Source: Gymnopilus junonius (Eukaryota > Basidiomycota > Agaricomycetes > Agaricales > Galerinaceae). Taken from it: a DNA stretch of 64,000 bases. The first letter of the stretch is position 1. Each line of letters begins with the position of its first letter. The DNA lies in assembly GCA_015501075.1 (NCBI GenBank), contig JADNYJ010000009.1, forward strand, positions 124,001-188,000, written 5' to 3'. Of this stretch, positions 35,607 through 46,995 are shown piece by piece. Below the pieces are notes generated by a model. The model saw only the letters and a list, made by a program, of their open reading frames with translations. It was not told where the DNA came from and did not search any database. The position numbers were made by a program, and so were the translations under genes.

Positions 35607-36907
35607 TCACTTGCGAGACCTCTCGATTTTCTCGAGTTCTGAAGGCGAAGGCGAAGCGTGCTTCCTGCTCATGAAAATCAGCGAGACAGCGAGAGAGAGA
35701 GGATATTCGAAGTCAAGATTTCCAACTCGTGTCTGGACAGTCTGAAGATTGGCTCGGACAATGAGAAGGTCGCTATTGGCTAAACAAGACTATTGTCAGA
35801 AATATAATATTGAAAAAGGAGGACACACACCTGAGAGATCAGCATCTTGAGAGTGCTTAGCCCTTTTAAAATATGGGCTAGCCTTCGAGGTCTTTTCAGC
35901 TTTGGCGAGCGTCTTCTGAGCCTTCAAATAGACTGACCAAGGTCAATGCCAGGAACTTCATGATAGGAAAGGAGCATTACCGAGGGTTTAGAAAGAAGCT
36001 ATAAAGCAAAGATTTAAGATGATGTAGAAAATAAAATTAAGACACCAGAAGCGCACCTTAACGACTGCTGGGGCTGCGGGACTAGAATTAATGATGACTA
36101 TGGACTCCTCAGAAGTCGAAGAACTGGGTGGAGGGCCGGCCTCATCTTGATCTTCATGTTGTTGTCCTATTTTAATTTAAAACAAGTTCAGTTAAACTGG
36201 ACAAATAAAGAAGAAAAATGATAGCTTACCTCATGGTCAGAATGAGCGACATCCTTGTTTAAGACCTGCTCATGCTCTTCCCCATCGAATCTGAATATAT
36301 TTCGCAGATTTAATGCATGGGCGATGCTGAAAACATCATTAGAGTGTTAGCAAGATATTGTAAGAATATCAACTCACCTTGATAACATCCTTGGCACTTA
36401 TGGGCATGTCTGCGACAGGAGAAGGCTGAAGAGAAGGCTGAGGAATAATAACAGATTGAACTGTCTCAGCTGGACCCTTTTCACTGCAATGCCGCTGGAC
36501 AGTGCTGCAGACTTCAAAAATTGTGTGATAAATTGAGGACTCGATAGTACCACGAATTTTGATGACATCTTGCACCTTCTGGTAGAGGCCGCGAAGCTTG
36601 AAGAAGTGCTCGAGTAGAAAAGAAGGATCGCGGATCAAAGCAATGTTGGCTGGCTCACGGAGCGCCACCATCTAAAGATATTATAAATGAAATAAAAAGA
36701 TAGACAAAAATTATGAAAATGCACCATTATTTTTTCCAGCTCCTTGTCGAGCATATTGAAAGCAAGTTGGGCATTTTCGGCGCTATTCGCAATACTGACA
36801 TAGTTGTGACATTTCTTCATGATGTCGTCTGACAAGTCATGCACAATGTTGCTGAGTGAAAATATTCTGCAGTGGACATTGTGAGACAAGATAAATATTG
36901 AGTTCAA
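35607..36907 (-). CDS. Antisense spliced ORF of Gypsy B, unknown function
   Basis: Lies between integrase and the 3' LTR, opposite to gag-pol. Exons read on the minus strand: about 36863-36727 (SLSNIVHDLSDDIMKKCHNY to KELEKIM), 36671-36379 (MVALREPANIALIRDPSFLL to MPISAKDVIK), about 36327-36229 (IAHALNLRNIFRFDGEEHEQ), 36167-36060 (QQHEDQDEAGPPPSSSTSEE to APAVVK), about 35932-35831 (VYLKAQKTLAKAEKTSKASP) and 35780-35607 (NSDLLIVRANLQTVQTRVGN, stop TGA at 35607-35609). Each gap is bordered by minus-strand GT...AG, for example GTGCATTT...TTTAG and GTGAGTTG...TTTCAG. One or two joins (36378/36328, 36229/36168) do not keep phase as read. The start is uncertain. The protein looks helical and charged, and no known domain was recognised. 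Confidence 0.6.
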
Positions 36908-37522
36908 AATATGAGGAAGGGAGATATTGAACAGCGAGCAAATTTACCTGGCTTTTATACCTGCGATGTAAACAGATCGGGGGCAGTTCAATAAAATTCT
37001 CTGCCTTTGAAATTTAGAGGAGGAATGGTTAAGCACTTGAAAGATAGTGTGCATGCTGATGGAGACACCTAATGCATTGCCTCTGAGGCTCAAGACAATT
37101 CCCTAGAACCTTAGAACTGAATATGATCTTACATTTCCTTATTTAGCAGGCGAGTAAATTCCCTGTTTAGGAATATTTCTGACTGGTGGCAGTGTTGATT
37201 AACTAAGGATTGATCCCTTTAGTGCGTCTTCTCTCTTGTCAAATAATTCTATGACTGAGGACAGTCAGAATTTAAGTCGAGGGGAGATGATGATGAAACT
37301 ATTATATTGGATAAACTAATGAAAATAAAAAGACAAGTATAAGTGACAGACACAAAAATTCAGACACGAAAAATTTTTGACACAAAGCGGCATTAGGAAT
37401 CAATTGACTTGATAAAATCAATGAAAAATGCATGAGGGCAAAAGAAGGAAGCATATCCCAAATGTTAATTAAAAAAAAATAATTAGAGTCCAGATAGATG
37501 ACCGAGGACGGTCAATATCTAA

Positions 37523-37535
37523 AGTCGAGGGGAGA
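37523..37535 (+). promoter_or_regulatory. Polypurine tract of Gypsy B
   Basis: The purine-rich GAGGGGAGA directly before the 3' LTR at 37536 is the expected plus-strand primer. Confidence 0.7.
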
Positions 37536-38866
37536 TGATGAGACCGTTACATGGTTATGTGTGAAAATGGGCCATCCCCATTATTTTCGGCCATCTCTAT
37601 AAATTAATATAGGTTGTTGATAGCCTTCCCGAGCTTAAACATCCCAAATATACTCGAGAAAACCACATTTAAACATTAAAAGCTTAATATCAGAAGATAT
37701 AATGATTATGATCACCTAGTAATCATTAATCATTTATTATAAGATACACAAGGAATTACTACAGTCCTTACACACTAGTAGGGGCCTCGAGTTATTTAAA
37801 ATTACTACCAAGGGAGCGCAGAGATGCGCACAGACAATGGGAAAGCCTTTGACCCAATATAGAAATGCGGAACGGCAGACTAAACAAGTCAATTACTCCA
37901 AAGTGGTGTAATCTATTTTTACATCCGGAGGAATGTAACCGGAGATGAAATGATCCACGATGATCGACATCAGAGTGGGTGCTATTTTTGGTAATATGAA
38001 GATGCAAAGCAAGGATGCTCGTCCCCTTGCGCTACCTCATAGAACTAATAAGTATACACCTATCCTAGACATATTAGCCATCCCTGAGGGCTCAGACAAA
38101 ATCCTCTGTGAGGTAGATAAAATATTAAAGATGCTATAATGTACCGCTGTTGCAAGATCGCAACAGCAGGAATATTAATCCGATAAAATGCCTTAAATGG
38201 CAATGAGTTAAATATTCAGTGCTTGATGAATATGCCCTGCCAATGGCATAATTCCCTTCACTCCGAAGCGGACCAATGATGAGATAATTAATTACACAGC
38301 GCTTATCAAATTAGCTTAGTAAGACACCCAGAAAAATAGTATAAAAACCCAGTAGAATTAGTGTAGAAAAGCAAGCAGACAGTACCCCTCGAGTCGTAGC
38401 AATACAATCGAGTGTCTGGCTTCTAAACTAGATAATAGAGAGACAATTGATTGATATAAAAGTGAAGAAGCTTCAGACAAACTAAGAATTGAGCTCAGAA
38501 TAGAGATAGATTAAGCAAAGGCTTATTATTCAAGTCAGGACCTAGTTGAGTAGTTGGGAGTAGACAGAGCGTCACTCGGCTACAAAAGTACGAAGTCTTT
38601 TAGTTCAAAAGCATAGCCAGAGCCTAGTTTTATCTCAAGAAGAGATTATTCAAGTTTAGAGAAGTTCCAAGCCAGAAAGTCAATTAAAGCGATCCTTTAT
38701 CCAAAGAGCCCCTACAATTCATTGTAAACCCCCATAAAAGCGAACTTAATTAAAAGACATTGATACTTACACTCCCCAGAACTTACACAAGTCAAGGGAT
38801 ATTTGTTGGGTTTAATAAAAGTGATATATATTGTTTTTCATACCTACAAACTACCTAAACTTATCA
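37536..38866 (+). repeat. 3' LTR of Gypsy B
   Basis: About 1331 bp, direct repeat of 20963-22298. Confidence 0.92.
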
Positions 38867-38966
38867 GCGGGATTCATTTTGTCCAGCTGCACAGGAGTTG
38901 GCAGTAGTACGGGATGTTGTGGTGGGCATAGTCAGGAGTCCAGAAGCGGTATGAGTTCATATATAC
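38867..38966 (-). pseudogene. Gypsy family A leader and gag start, remnant
   Basis: Minus-strand sequence equal to the gag start region of copy 3 (46880-46995), including ATGCCCACCACAACATCC. It is broken at the edge of Gypsy B. Confidence 0.8.
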
Positions 38967-39441
38967 TGTTAAGTTCTCAACGAAAGGAAGGGCAGAGTAG
39001 GCAGAGGAGATCCACGTCGGAGCTACATTGGAGTACATTGGTGTCGGAGTTGGTCTTAGCGTAACGTATGTAGACATAGGGTTGAGACTTCAGCTTCAAC
39101 GTGTGTGTTGTGCTCCATTGTCTGGATGTTGTCTCGAATTTCGGAGTCAGATCGGAATGAGAGAGCGGAGTAGAGAGCATGGATTGATTAATGAACAATA
39201 TATGAACTAAGGTACCTAATAATAGTTCTAAGGTTTTTATACTATGGAGGAAACTAAGCGGAGACCGTACGTGTACTAGTGAGCAGGCAGACGTGTAAGT
39301 TACTCTGCACTACTCAGAGTTGACTAGCTACATGTAATCTAAGTGTCTATGTGTTCTGGGACTTGTAATACTTCGAGGGGATCATGAGGTCAGAGTTTGT
39401 ATAGTCGGAGATCGGAGTTGGTTGGAGGCGCGTATATAACA
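38967..39441 (-). repeat. LTR of Gypsy family A, copy 2 (5' LTR side)
   Basis: 475 bp, TGTTAAG...TATATAACA. With 17749-18222 it encloses Gypsy B. The bases outside the two LTRs do not match, so they need not come from one insertion. Confidence 0.9.
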
Positions 39442-40248
39442 GTAGCCTAAGTAGTCACCTTAGCACTAGCCTCTCACAACCCAGGTAAGCCAGTAGCTAC
39501 ATCAATACTATGCAGAGCACATCATGCATGCAGTGGTTTGCCACTGTATGTACTACTTGCTGCTTGATACAGGAGATGGCGAGGATGCTGCGAGCATAAA
39601 AATAGCCCAGCACCAGTGCCGTCTCTTCCTAATATGGGGGACCCTGACCATGACCCCAGGCTAACCCCCCCCACCCATCCTATAGAGTGGTTGTCTTGGA
39701 CTTCTCGGGTGGGAGCCCCTTGACAGAGACTAAACAAAAAGCTGCAACACTCATTTACCAGCATTAACAATCTTTCAAATTCAAATTTCATTGCTCATTG
39801 TCATCTGGGAGTATTGCTCTTATTAATGATGCTCCATATTCTACAAATATCATCCACTTCTACAATGCTGTTCAAATGACTTTCCATTTAAGCCTGCAAG
39901 CAAAATAGAGGAATGAAGACAGTGTCATGATTTTGACAGGTGACTAGTCAGCTAGTATCAGTACATTGGGTGACTTTCGGTAAGGCTAACTTGATTTTAA
40001 ATTTCTAAATCTAAACTGTTGCCATCAAGTCCATTTTGCTGAGATGCCATGACATATAAGGGTCCACCAGATTCAAGTGCCGGGATTCAAGAGCCTTTTC
40101 AAACCTTGAATTTAGAATTGACTGGAGGGAGGGTCCCTACCCCCTTCCAGAGTTTTGACATTCAAGAACATCCAAAAAAGGTGAACAACCTGCTGCCCCT
40201 TACCATAAATGTTGAAATTTCTTCCCATGCCATTCTTAGCATTGGAGA
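39442..40248. other. Unassigned DNA between Gypsy A and the outer hAT
   Basis: No supported gene. A C-rich tract lies at about 39663-39680. Ends with ATTGGAGA, the left target duplication of the outer hAT. Confidence 0.4.
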
Positions 40249-40754
40249 TAGGGCTGCATGCTGTCACCATATTTACAGTCATACAGCCATATGTTACAGC
40301 TACTGTTACCATACTGTGAAGGGTCTGGAGCACCAAAAATATGGCCATGATTCTATGGCCATAATAGGCATCCATCAAATTTGCCCAATATTCACATTTT
40401 GGTGGCATGGCTGGACTCAGATCAGCTGAATGAAGCCAAATTCGAGCTCAGAATAAATCTTCACTGGAATTTAGATGCTCACAGTCACCATCAGTCATCT
40501 GCTGAACCATATTTTACAGTTCACGGTATGGCATGGGTGTGAGCCGTAGCCATACTGTGGAGGGTAAGGCTGGACATGAGTCGACTTGTGAGTAACCTGG
40601 ACTCAAACCCATGAGTATTTTCAGCCCCCAGATTCAAACTCGGATCTGCTATGAGTTTACTCGTGAGTACTGGTTGCAAATGGATAAGATACTATGTTTA
40701 TAAAATTTCCATATGCTCATACAAATGACAGTTCATGAACCATATACATAATAC

Positions 40755-43183
40755 CTAAGACAAGACCTCCACCACATCGGACTTATCCTCAGGACCAGCT
40801 TCATTGTCAACCTTTGCCTTCTTCTTAGATTGATGCTTCTTACCCTTGAAGACCTCAATAATATCTTGACAAGGTACAATACCTTCAATGTCAACCCATG
40901 AACCAACAAGCATGCTTGACTGAGTTGATTTGTCAGAGAGTGAATGGTGAAACCTCGAAATGGTCAAACCACCTCATGAAAAAGCATGTTCAACATCTGT
41001 AGATGTCGCTGAAGTAGTACTGAGGATTAGTTCACTCTTGTTTTATGGTATGCAATGATCAATGTACCTGGAATTGACAAGAAGTCAAGTGCCATCTGTG
41101 CAAGTGGATTCCCAGCCTTCTGCATCACTGTCCAATAAACAATCAAATCTTGCTCTGTATTGACAATCAGGGTGCTGAGCCAGTCTTCGAGGGCATTGAC
41201 AGGGGCAGATTTGTCATTGAGAACATCAAAATATTTACTTGCAGCAGCAAAATGCTGTGATGAGAAATTTTAAGTAATAGATAACACATGAATACAAGAG
41301 CTAACACTCACAGTTGTTGTCAAGCTCTCCAAGGTGGAAGCAACAGTGGCGGCAGGTTCAGAAGGCTTGTATTTCGAAATCCAGGCAGTGTGTGCCAAGG
41401 CCTTGGCAGTAGTGATCCAGTCTGCTTCCCAGTGTGCTCGTGAAAAATAAGAAAGCTTGTAATGAGGATGGAGGACTGAGTAATAAACCATTAGTAACCT
41501 TATCCAATGTAACATACAATATAATGAACTTACTCATGGTGATTCTGTAGATGACAGACTTGTTGGTATGAGAATAATACTTATTTAGCATATGGAACCC
41601 CCGGAGTGCAGCATGGCATACAATGGCAGGTAGGGTTGTATTGGAAATGTTGTCCTCCAGCACAGTCATGATTGTGTCGAAGATAGGAATGACTTGGTGG
41701 ATGAGGGGGATCTTGTTTGTTGAGACCTTCTTGGTGGTGTACAGAAAAATCTGACAAGGAATGAGACTGGATATAATCACACTAAAGGAGGAACATACAT
41801 CTAGCAAAGGCCTGAGCCTCTTAAGTAAATCCCACTCCTCCAGTGCCAGCTTGAACCTTCCAAGGCGAACTCCATGTGGCTTGTTGTGTTCCACCATAAG
41901 GATGAGACTAGAGAGGGCAGGTGAAAGCTCAGTAGCCCACTGGATAAGCTCAGCTGTGCTGTTCCATTGTGTTGCAATGTTGTGGATCATTTGCTTTTGC
42001 TTGATGTTTGCATTCTTGCAGCACTGCTTGAGGTCTTCAGAAACAGTAGGTGAGTTGATGATCTTGACACCCAATGCACGCAGCTACAAGAATTAGAGAT
42101 CAGTAAAACATAAGTTTGAATTGACAAGGACTTACTTTAGCAATGGACACTCATCCAAGGGTCCTCTCTGCCTCTTTAAGTGCTGGAAGTCGAAGGTCTA
42201 GACTGGCATCAAAGATAGCACCCCCAACAGCAGCTGCATCACTTGCTGCCACATCAGGTGCAATCTCATCAGCTTCATCATCAACCTGCGGCTCCTCATC
42301 ACCAAGGCCGTCCAATGATGACAGCTCGGCTTGCAAAGCCTCTAGCTCCTTCTTGATCTCCATGTCAGCCCCTGCAGGGTCTTCATTGTCCTCAGCACCA
42401 GTGCTTTCTTTAAGTTTGTGGCTGAAGGGTGATAAGATAGCCTAAACATAGAGAAATAAGTAGCTGCACAAGTCGAGATAGAGGAGCATACCTTTATGAT
42501 GAGATTTAAAATATGAGCAAAACAATGAACATGGTATTCCAGACCAGAAAACCCAGGAACGAGGTTGGCTAGCTCTGCCACCAGGGTGTCATTGTTGCTC
42601 ACATTGTCAGCCATGAAACCCATGATCTTTAGGTAAAAGAATCACTCAGATATCTCATGCGAAGATGGAATAAAAACTTACCTTATTCTGGATACCATAC
42701 ACATGTAGGCACTCAGAAATCTGAGCAGCTAAGTAAATTCCTGTATGAGCCTTCATTGCCCTGAGCATGGAATAAGCTAAATCATATCAAACTAAAAGAT
42801 AGAAAAACTCACTTGATAAAGTCCAGTACAATGGACCTTATTTTCCCATTGTTGATGAATTGTACAGTCATGCCAATGAACAAAATGGCATTTGGTGACA
42901 TCCAGCCATCAGCCACGAGATGGATCTTGCCCAGAATGCCCTGCAAAATGAAAACTGTAAGTTATTTGTTATATAGCAAAAGACACAAAGATGTATGCTT
43001 ACCTGAAGGAGCGTTGCCAGCTGCTTGTGACTCATCTCCCATATCTCCTTGATGTCACATGACATTGTCTTGCATTTGGGCATAATGCAAGCTGCATTGA
43101 GATCATGAAAGATGTCGAGTAACTCGGGATCTTTGACAATAGAAAATGGGCATGAGCGCTGAGCAATCCAGAGAGTGCACTTC
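40755..43183 (-). pseudogene. hAT transposase, C-terminal two thirds
   Basis: Read on the minus strand over several short introns: LWIAQRSCPFSIVKDPELL, LVADGWMSPNAILFIGM (first catalytic-domain Asp), MGFMADNVSNNDTLVAEL (second Asp), YHVHCFAHILNLIIK, an acidic insert (LSSLDGLGDEEPQVDDEADE), NIATQWNSTAELIQWATEL, LPAIVCHAALRGFHMLNKYY, the dimerisation region with AQMALDFLSIPG and TDVEHAFS, and TISRFHHSLSDKSTQS. Stops at 42151-42153 and 40974-40976 are TGA where arginine is expected. It is inactive as read. Confidence 0.88.
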
Positions 43184-43487
43184 GGCGGAGTACTTGAACG
43201 AGAGGTATGAGAGGGTCGTGGCAGACTTAGACGTGGGGAAGAAGGTTGAGGTGGAGGAGTTGGAGGAGGAGGTAGTTGGAGCAGTGATGGGTGAACAGGA
43301 GGAGGAGAGGTCAGATGTGGAAATGAGGAGTGAGAGCGAGGGAGAGGTTAGGGTGTTGAAGAGGAAAAGGGATGAGTCGTCGGATTCGGAGTCAGATTCA
43401 GAGGAGGACGAGGATGAGGATGAGGATGACAGAGGATTAGAAGGGATGAGGATGTATGAGGCACCAGCTAAGCATGCTCATCACTAG
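43184..43487 (+). pseudogene. Antisense ORF of Gypsy A, acidic C-terminal part, copy 3
   Basis: In frame from the insertion edge: AEYLNERYERVVADLDVGKK, an acidic Glu/Asp/Ser tail with EVRVLKRKRDESSDSESDSE, ending MYEAPAKHAHH with TAG at 43487. The frame is intact over about 100 codons, unlike copy 1. Confidence 0.65.
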
Positions 43488-43599
43488 ATAGTAATTCTTG
43501 TAGAGTTTTTTTTTTTTTTCTTTTTCCTATATACTTGTTTCTTCTTGTTAATGATGTTTTTTGGTGAATCGTAAGCTAAGTGAGAGATGAAAGAGGTCC

Positions 43600-45050
43600 A
43601 GGTTTGTCAGGGTAAGCAGAGTGAAAGTCAGAGATAAGGTTGGGCATGTGTTCGAGTTCAGTAGCTGGAGCCAGGATTGTTCTTCATCAGTGCCTTCATA
43701 ACCTAACCAGCGAACCAAGTACAATAGTTTGCACTTGCGTCATTGATCTAGCTTGGAGTCGAGGACTTTAGTGATTTCATATTTGATTTCGCCTTCGACT
43801 TCAACAGGCGGAGGTGGAGATTGAGTCTGATTCGGAATATCATTTGGAGTAAATGGTTCCAGCATAGAAACATGGTAAACGGGGTGAACACCATGCATGG
43901 AGTCAGGAAGTCATAAAGTAAAAGAGTGTGTGCCAGCTTTGGCGATGATATCAAAAGGACCGTAATATTTTTCGGAGAGTTTCTTGGAGGACATGTGGTG
44001 CAGAAGAACTTTGCTTTGATGAATGCTTGCTGTCCAACTTGGAAGTCAGGGGCGGAGTGCATCAGAGGTCGGCGGAGACTTGATAATGCTTTTGTGATTC
44101 AGTGATAGCATTCTTGAGTTCTTTGTGTAATTCATCTAGATCAACAACAAAATTGTGAGCATGAGCAGAGGCGAGGTCGCATTTGGGGTGGATAGCCATG
44201 TTAGGGTGGTAACCTTTATTAGCAAAGAATGGTGAAATGCCAGTAGTAGCACTAGGAGCATTGTTGTAAGCAAACTCTGCAAGAGGTAATAGACTTGACC
44301 AATTGTCTTGCTGATAGTTGCAATAAATTTGGAGGTATTGCTCTAGTGTCTGATTAGTGCATTCAGTCTGGCCATCGCCTTCAGGATGGTATCCAGAAGT
44401 AAAATGGAGTTTCATGTCAAGTGCTTTTCCTAAGGATCGGAAGAAGCAGGAGACAAATTCAGGTCCGTGGTCAGAGGTGACGTGTTCAGGGATGCCGTGC
44501 TTGGAGAACACATGAATGACGAAAAGCATGGCAAGGTCTTTGGAGGTGCAAGCAGAGGTGGTCGCAATGAATATAGCTTGCTTGGTGAGTTGGTCAACAA
44601 CAACTAGGATCGCATCGTGTCCATCGGACATTGGAAGGATTTCGATAAAGTCCATTGATATTGAATTCCAGGGATGTTCGGGGATCAGGAGCTGTTTGAG
44701 CAATCCATAGGGTTTGTGTCATTGAGGTTTGGAATGCATACATGTCGTACACAATTTGCAATACTTCTTCACAAAGTCTCATAGTCCAGGCCAGGTGTAT
44801 TCATGAAGGATAAGACTAGTTGTCTTATTTTGTCCAGGGTGTCTGGCGAGGATATGATCATGCTTGTGTCAGAGGATGCAGAGTCAGAGGTCAGATGCAT
44901 CAGGAATGTAGATGCATGATTCATGATGGAGATAACCATCTGGATCAAGGGACCAGTGTGGTTTTGGTTCCTTCATGTGAGCAAGGTAGACCAGGTCGGA
45001 GGGTAGCGCAGTGAGGATGTCATGTCAGAGTAGGTCAGAGTCCATGAGGT
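43600..45050 (-). pseudogene. Gypsy A copy 3: integrase and chromodomain
   Basis: Integrase core at 44062-44703 is open ([55 protein letters not shown]), with catalytic Asp-Asp-Glu positions recognisable. Downstream the frame breaks near 43990. The chromodomain (EVEGEIKYEITKVLDSKLDQ then LVRWLGYEGTDEEQSWL) lies at about 43660-43810 with a TGA at an expected arginine. The upstream finger region at 44720-45050 is degraded. Confidence 0.85.
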
Positions 45051-45780
45051 CAATCCCTCTGAGAATTTATCAATGAGCACCTCTGAATCGGTTTCATTCA
45101 ACCTTCAACCTCTCTGCACAGCACTCCGATCCTTTTCATTTGCAAAAAGGATGGATCACTATGACTTTGCATTGACTTTAGAGGATTAAACAAGATCATG
45201 AAGAAAGACCGATATCTGCTTCCGCTCATCTCTGACCTCCTGTCCACTGCTGGTAAGGCACACATCTATACGGCTATCAACCTCCGACATGCCTATCACC
45301 TAGCCCACATAGCAGAAGGCGACGAATGGAAAACAGCATTCCGAACATGCTATGGATCGTTTGAATGGAATGTTATGCCATTTGGACTGTCCAATGTGCC
45401 TGCTGTTTTTCAATGCTTCATGAACAACATACTAAGTGATTTATTAGATGTGTCTGTCATCATTTATCTCAACGACATCCTGATCTACTCCAATGATCCT
45501 ACCCAGCATAAGGAACATGTTCGCGAAGTCCTCTGACATCTCCGACAACATGGTCTATATGCCTGCTCCAACAAATGCAATTTCTCTATGAACACAGTTA
45601 ATTACCTTGGATTCATTCTTTCACCAGAAGGCCTCAAGATGGATAAAAGCAAGATCAAGACTATCCAAGATTGGCCCTGAACCCAAGAAGATTAAGGATG
45701 TTCAATCCTTCTTAGGTTTCGCAAATTTCTACCAACAATTTATCTCCAACTACTCCAACATTGTTGTTCTGCTCACCTGA
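45051..45780 (+). pseudogene. Gypsy A-type reverse transcriptase fragment, inverted
   Basis: Plus-strand reading: [56 protein letters not shown], then [11 protein letters not shown], where the second residue of the YxDD pair is Asn, so the enzyme would be dead. It goes on over TGA at 45534 and a frameshift to [15 protein letters not shown] and [15 protein letters not shown]. Confidence 0.85.
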
Positions 45781-46376
45781 CCCTAACCTCTCCCTCACTC
45801 TCACTCCTCATTTCCACATCTGACCTCTCCTCCTCCTGTTCACCCATCACCGCTCTGACTACCTCCTCCTCTGACTCCTCCAACTCCTCTGACTCATCCA
45901 CCTCAACCTTCTTCCCTGCATCTAAGTCCGCCATGACCCTCTCATACCTCTCATTCAAGTACTCTGCCTCTGCATCGATTCCCTCCTGGTCCGACGGTAT
46001 GTACTCCAATGCACTTGGCTCCAATGGTGCATATGGGGGATCTTGAATCCAGGACATGTCTTCCAACAAGTCCTGGATCTCCCTCAGGTATTGAGCAATG
46101 TGCTTGATAACCGGCCCTTTCTGCACCTCCACCGTCGTCTTGGGCTTGGGCTTTGCTGCCCCCGTTGCCTTGGCTGGTCATACCTCTGACTCCATCCAAC
46201 CCTCCAACCTTGCAGCTCCTCTGCCAATCTTGCAACCCTTGCGCTGCACTTGGCAGCGCTTGCATGATGCCGCCTTGCTGGTACCCTCCCTAAAAACAAA
46301 TCACAAGTCAAAAATTAAATCATAACAAAGAAAAATTAAAAATGGGACTTACCTTGGCCATAGCCACAGTTCAATA
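45781..46376 (-). pseudogene. Antisense ORF of Gypsy A, inverted fragment in copy 3
   Basis: Minus strand here, so in the same direction as gag, opposite to its normal place. It keeps the intron (GTAAGT...TTTTTAG, about 46275-46350), part of the Cys cluster, and YLREIQDLLEDMSWIQDPPY with the acidic tail YLNERYERVMADLDAGKKVE. It ends at EVRVR where the reverse transcriptase fragment begins. Confidence 0.8.
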
Positions 46377-46957
46377 GTTGTTGAGTCCAGTATTGCAGGC
46401 TCAAAAAATTCCATCGCAAGGCCACAAAGATAGGAGAGGGCAAACGTAACCTTGTCTTCATTGGCGGTGTAGGCACAGTTGTTTCGGAAGTAAAGGTTAC
46501 ACTGTAAAATAAAACCATTGAGTTTCCAGGTGTCGGAGCTGTCGAAGGTGTCGGGCTCATGGGCTTTGGTCTTGGTAACCTTAGGGCTATCGCGATGCCT
46601 GAGCTCTTTGGTCATGAGCATCATGGCTTCAGCGAGATTCAGAGTGGGGTCATGGTCAGAGTTGTGATCGGAATGATCAGAGTGATCAGAGTGGTGGGGG
46701 TCAAAATCATCGCCATCATTGTCGGGGTCAGGTTCACCACCAGGGGAACCAGGAGCAGGAGGTGGCAATGGGTTGGGACTGGTTTGTCTCATTGATGAGG
46801 GTCCCGAGGGTAAGGGAGTCAGAGTGCTGAGGCTGGACGGAGGTTGTGTGTTTGGATGGTCAGGGTAGTCTCTGACATTCTGAATCACAATGGTGTGGGA
46901 TTCATTTTGTCCAGCTGCATGGGAGTTGGCAGTAGTACGGGATGTTGTGGTGGGCAT
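46377..46957 (-). pseudogene. Gypsy A gag, N-terminal part
   Basis: Starts MPTTTSRTTANSHAAGQNES, with a Pro/Ser-rich stretch, a His/Ser/Asp run (HHSDHSDHSDHNSDHDP) and the capsid-like part EPDTFDSSDTWKLNGFILQC, DKVTFALSYLCGLAMEFFEP. It is cut after TTIEL and fused to the inverted antisense ORF block. Confidence 0.85.
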
Positions 46958-46995
46958 AGTCAGGAGTCCAGAAGCAGTATAAGTTCATATATACT

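Larger units (their letters stand above)
20963..38866 (+). mobile_element. Gypsy family B retrotransposon with nested Copia (17.9 kb)
   Basis: Bounded by two direct LTRs of about 1.33 kb. A primer-binding site follows the left LTR and a purine tract precedes the right one. Gag, protease, reverse transcriptase, RNase H and integrase lie in order on the plus strand, and an antisense ORF lies before the 3' LTR. A Copia element interrupts the 5' leader and about 1.3 kb of foreign DNA interrupts the protease region. Flanks do not form a target duplication: the left flank is family A pol, the right flank is family A gag. Coding regions are A/T-rich and full of stops. Confidence 0.92.

Noticed and set aside
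44516..44710. Plus-strand ORFs opposite the Gypsy integrase
   Set aside because: Shadows of the integrase core; they lack splice sites and the Cys motifs of the true antisense ORF.
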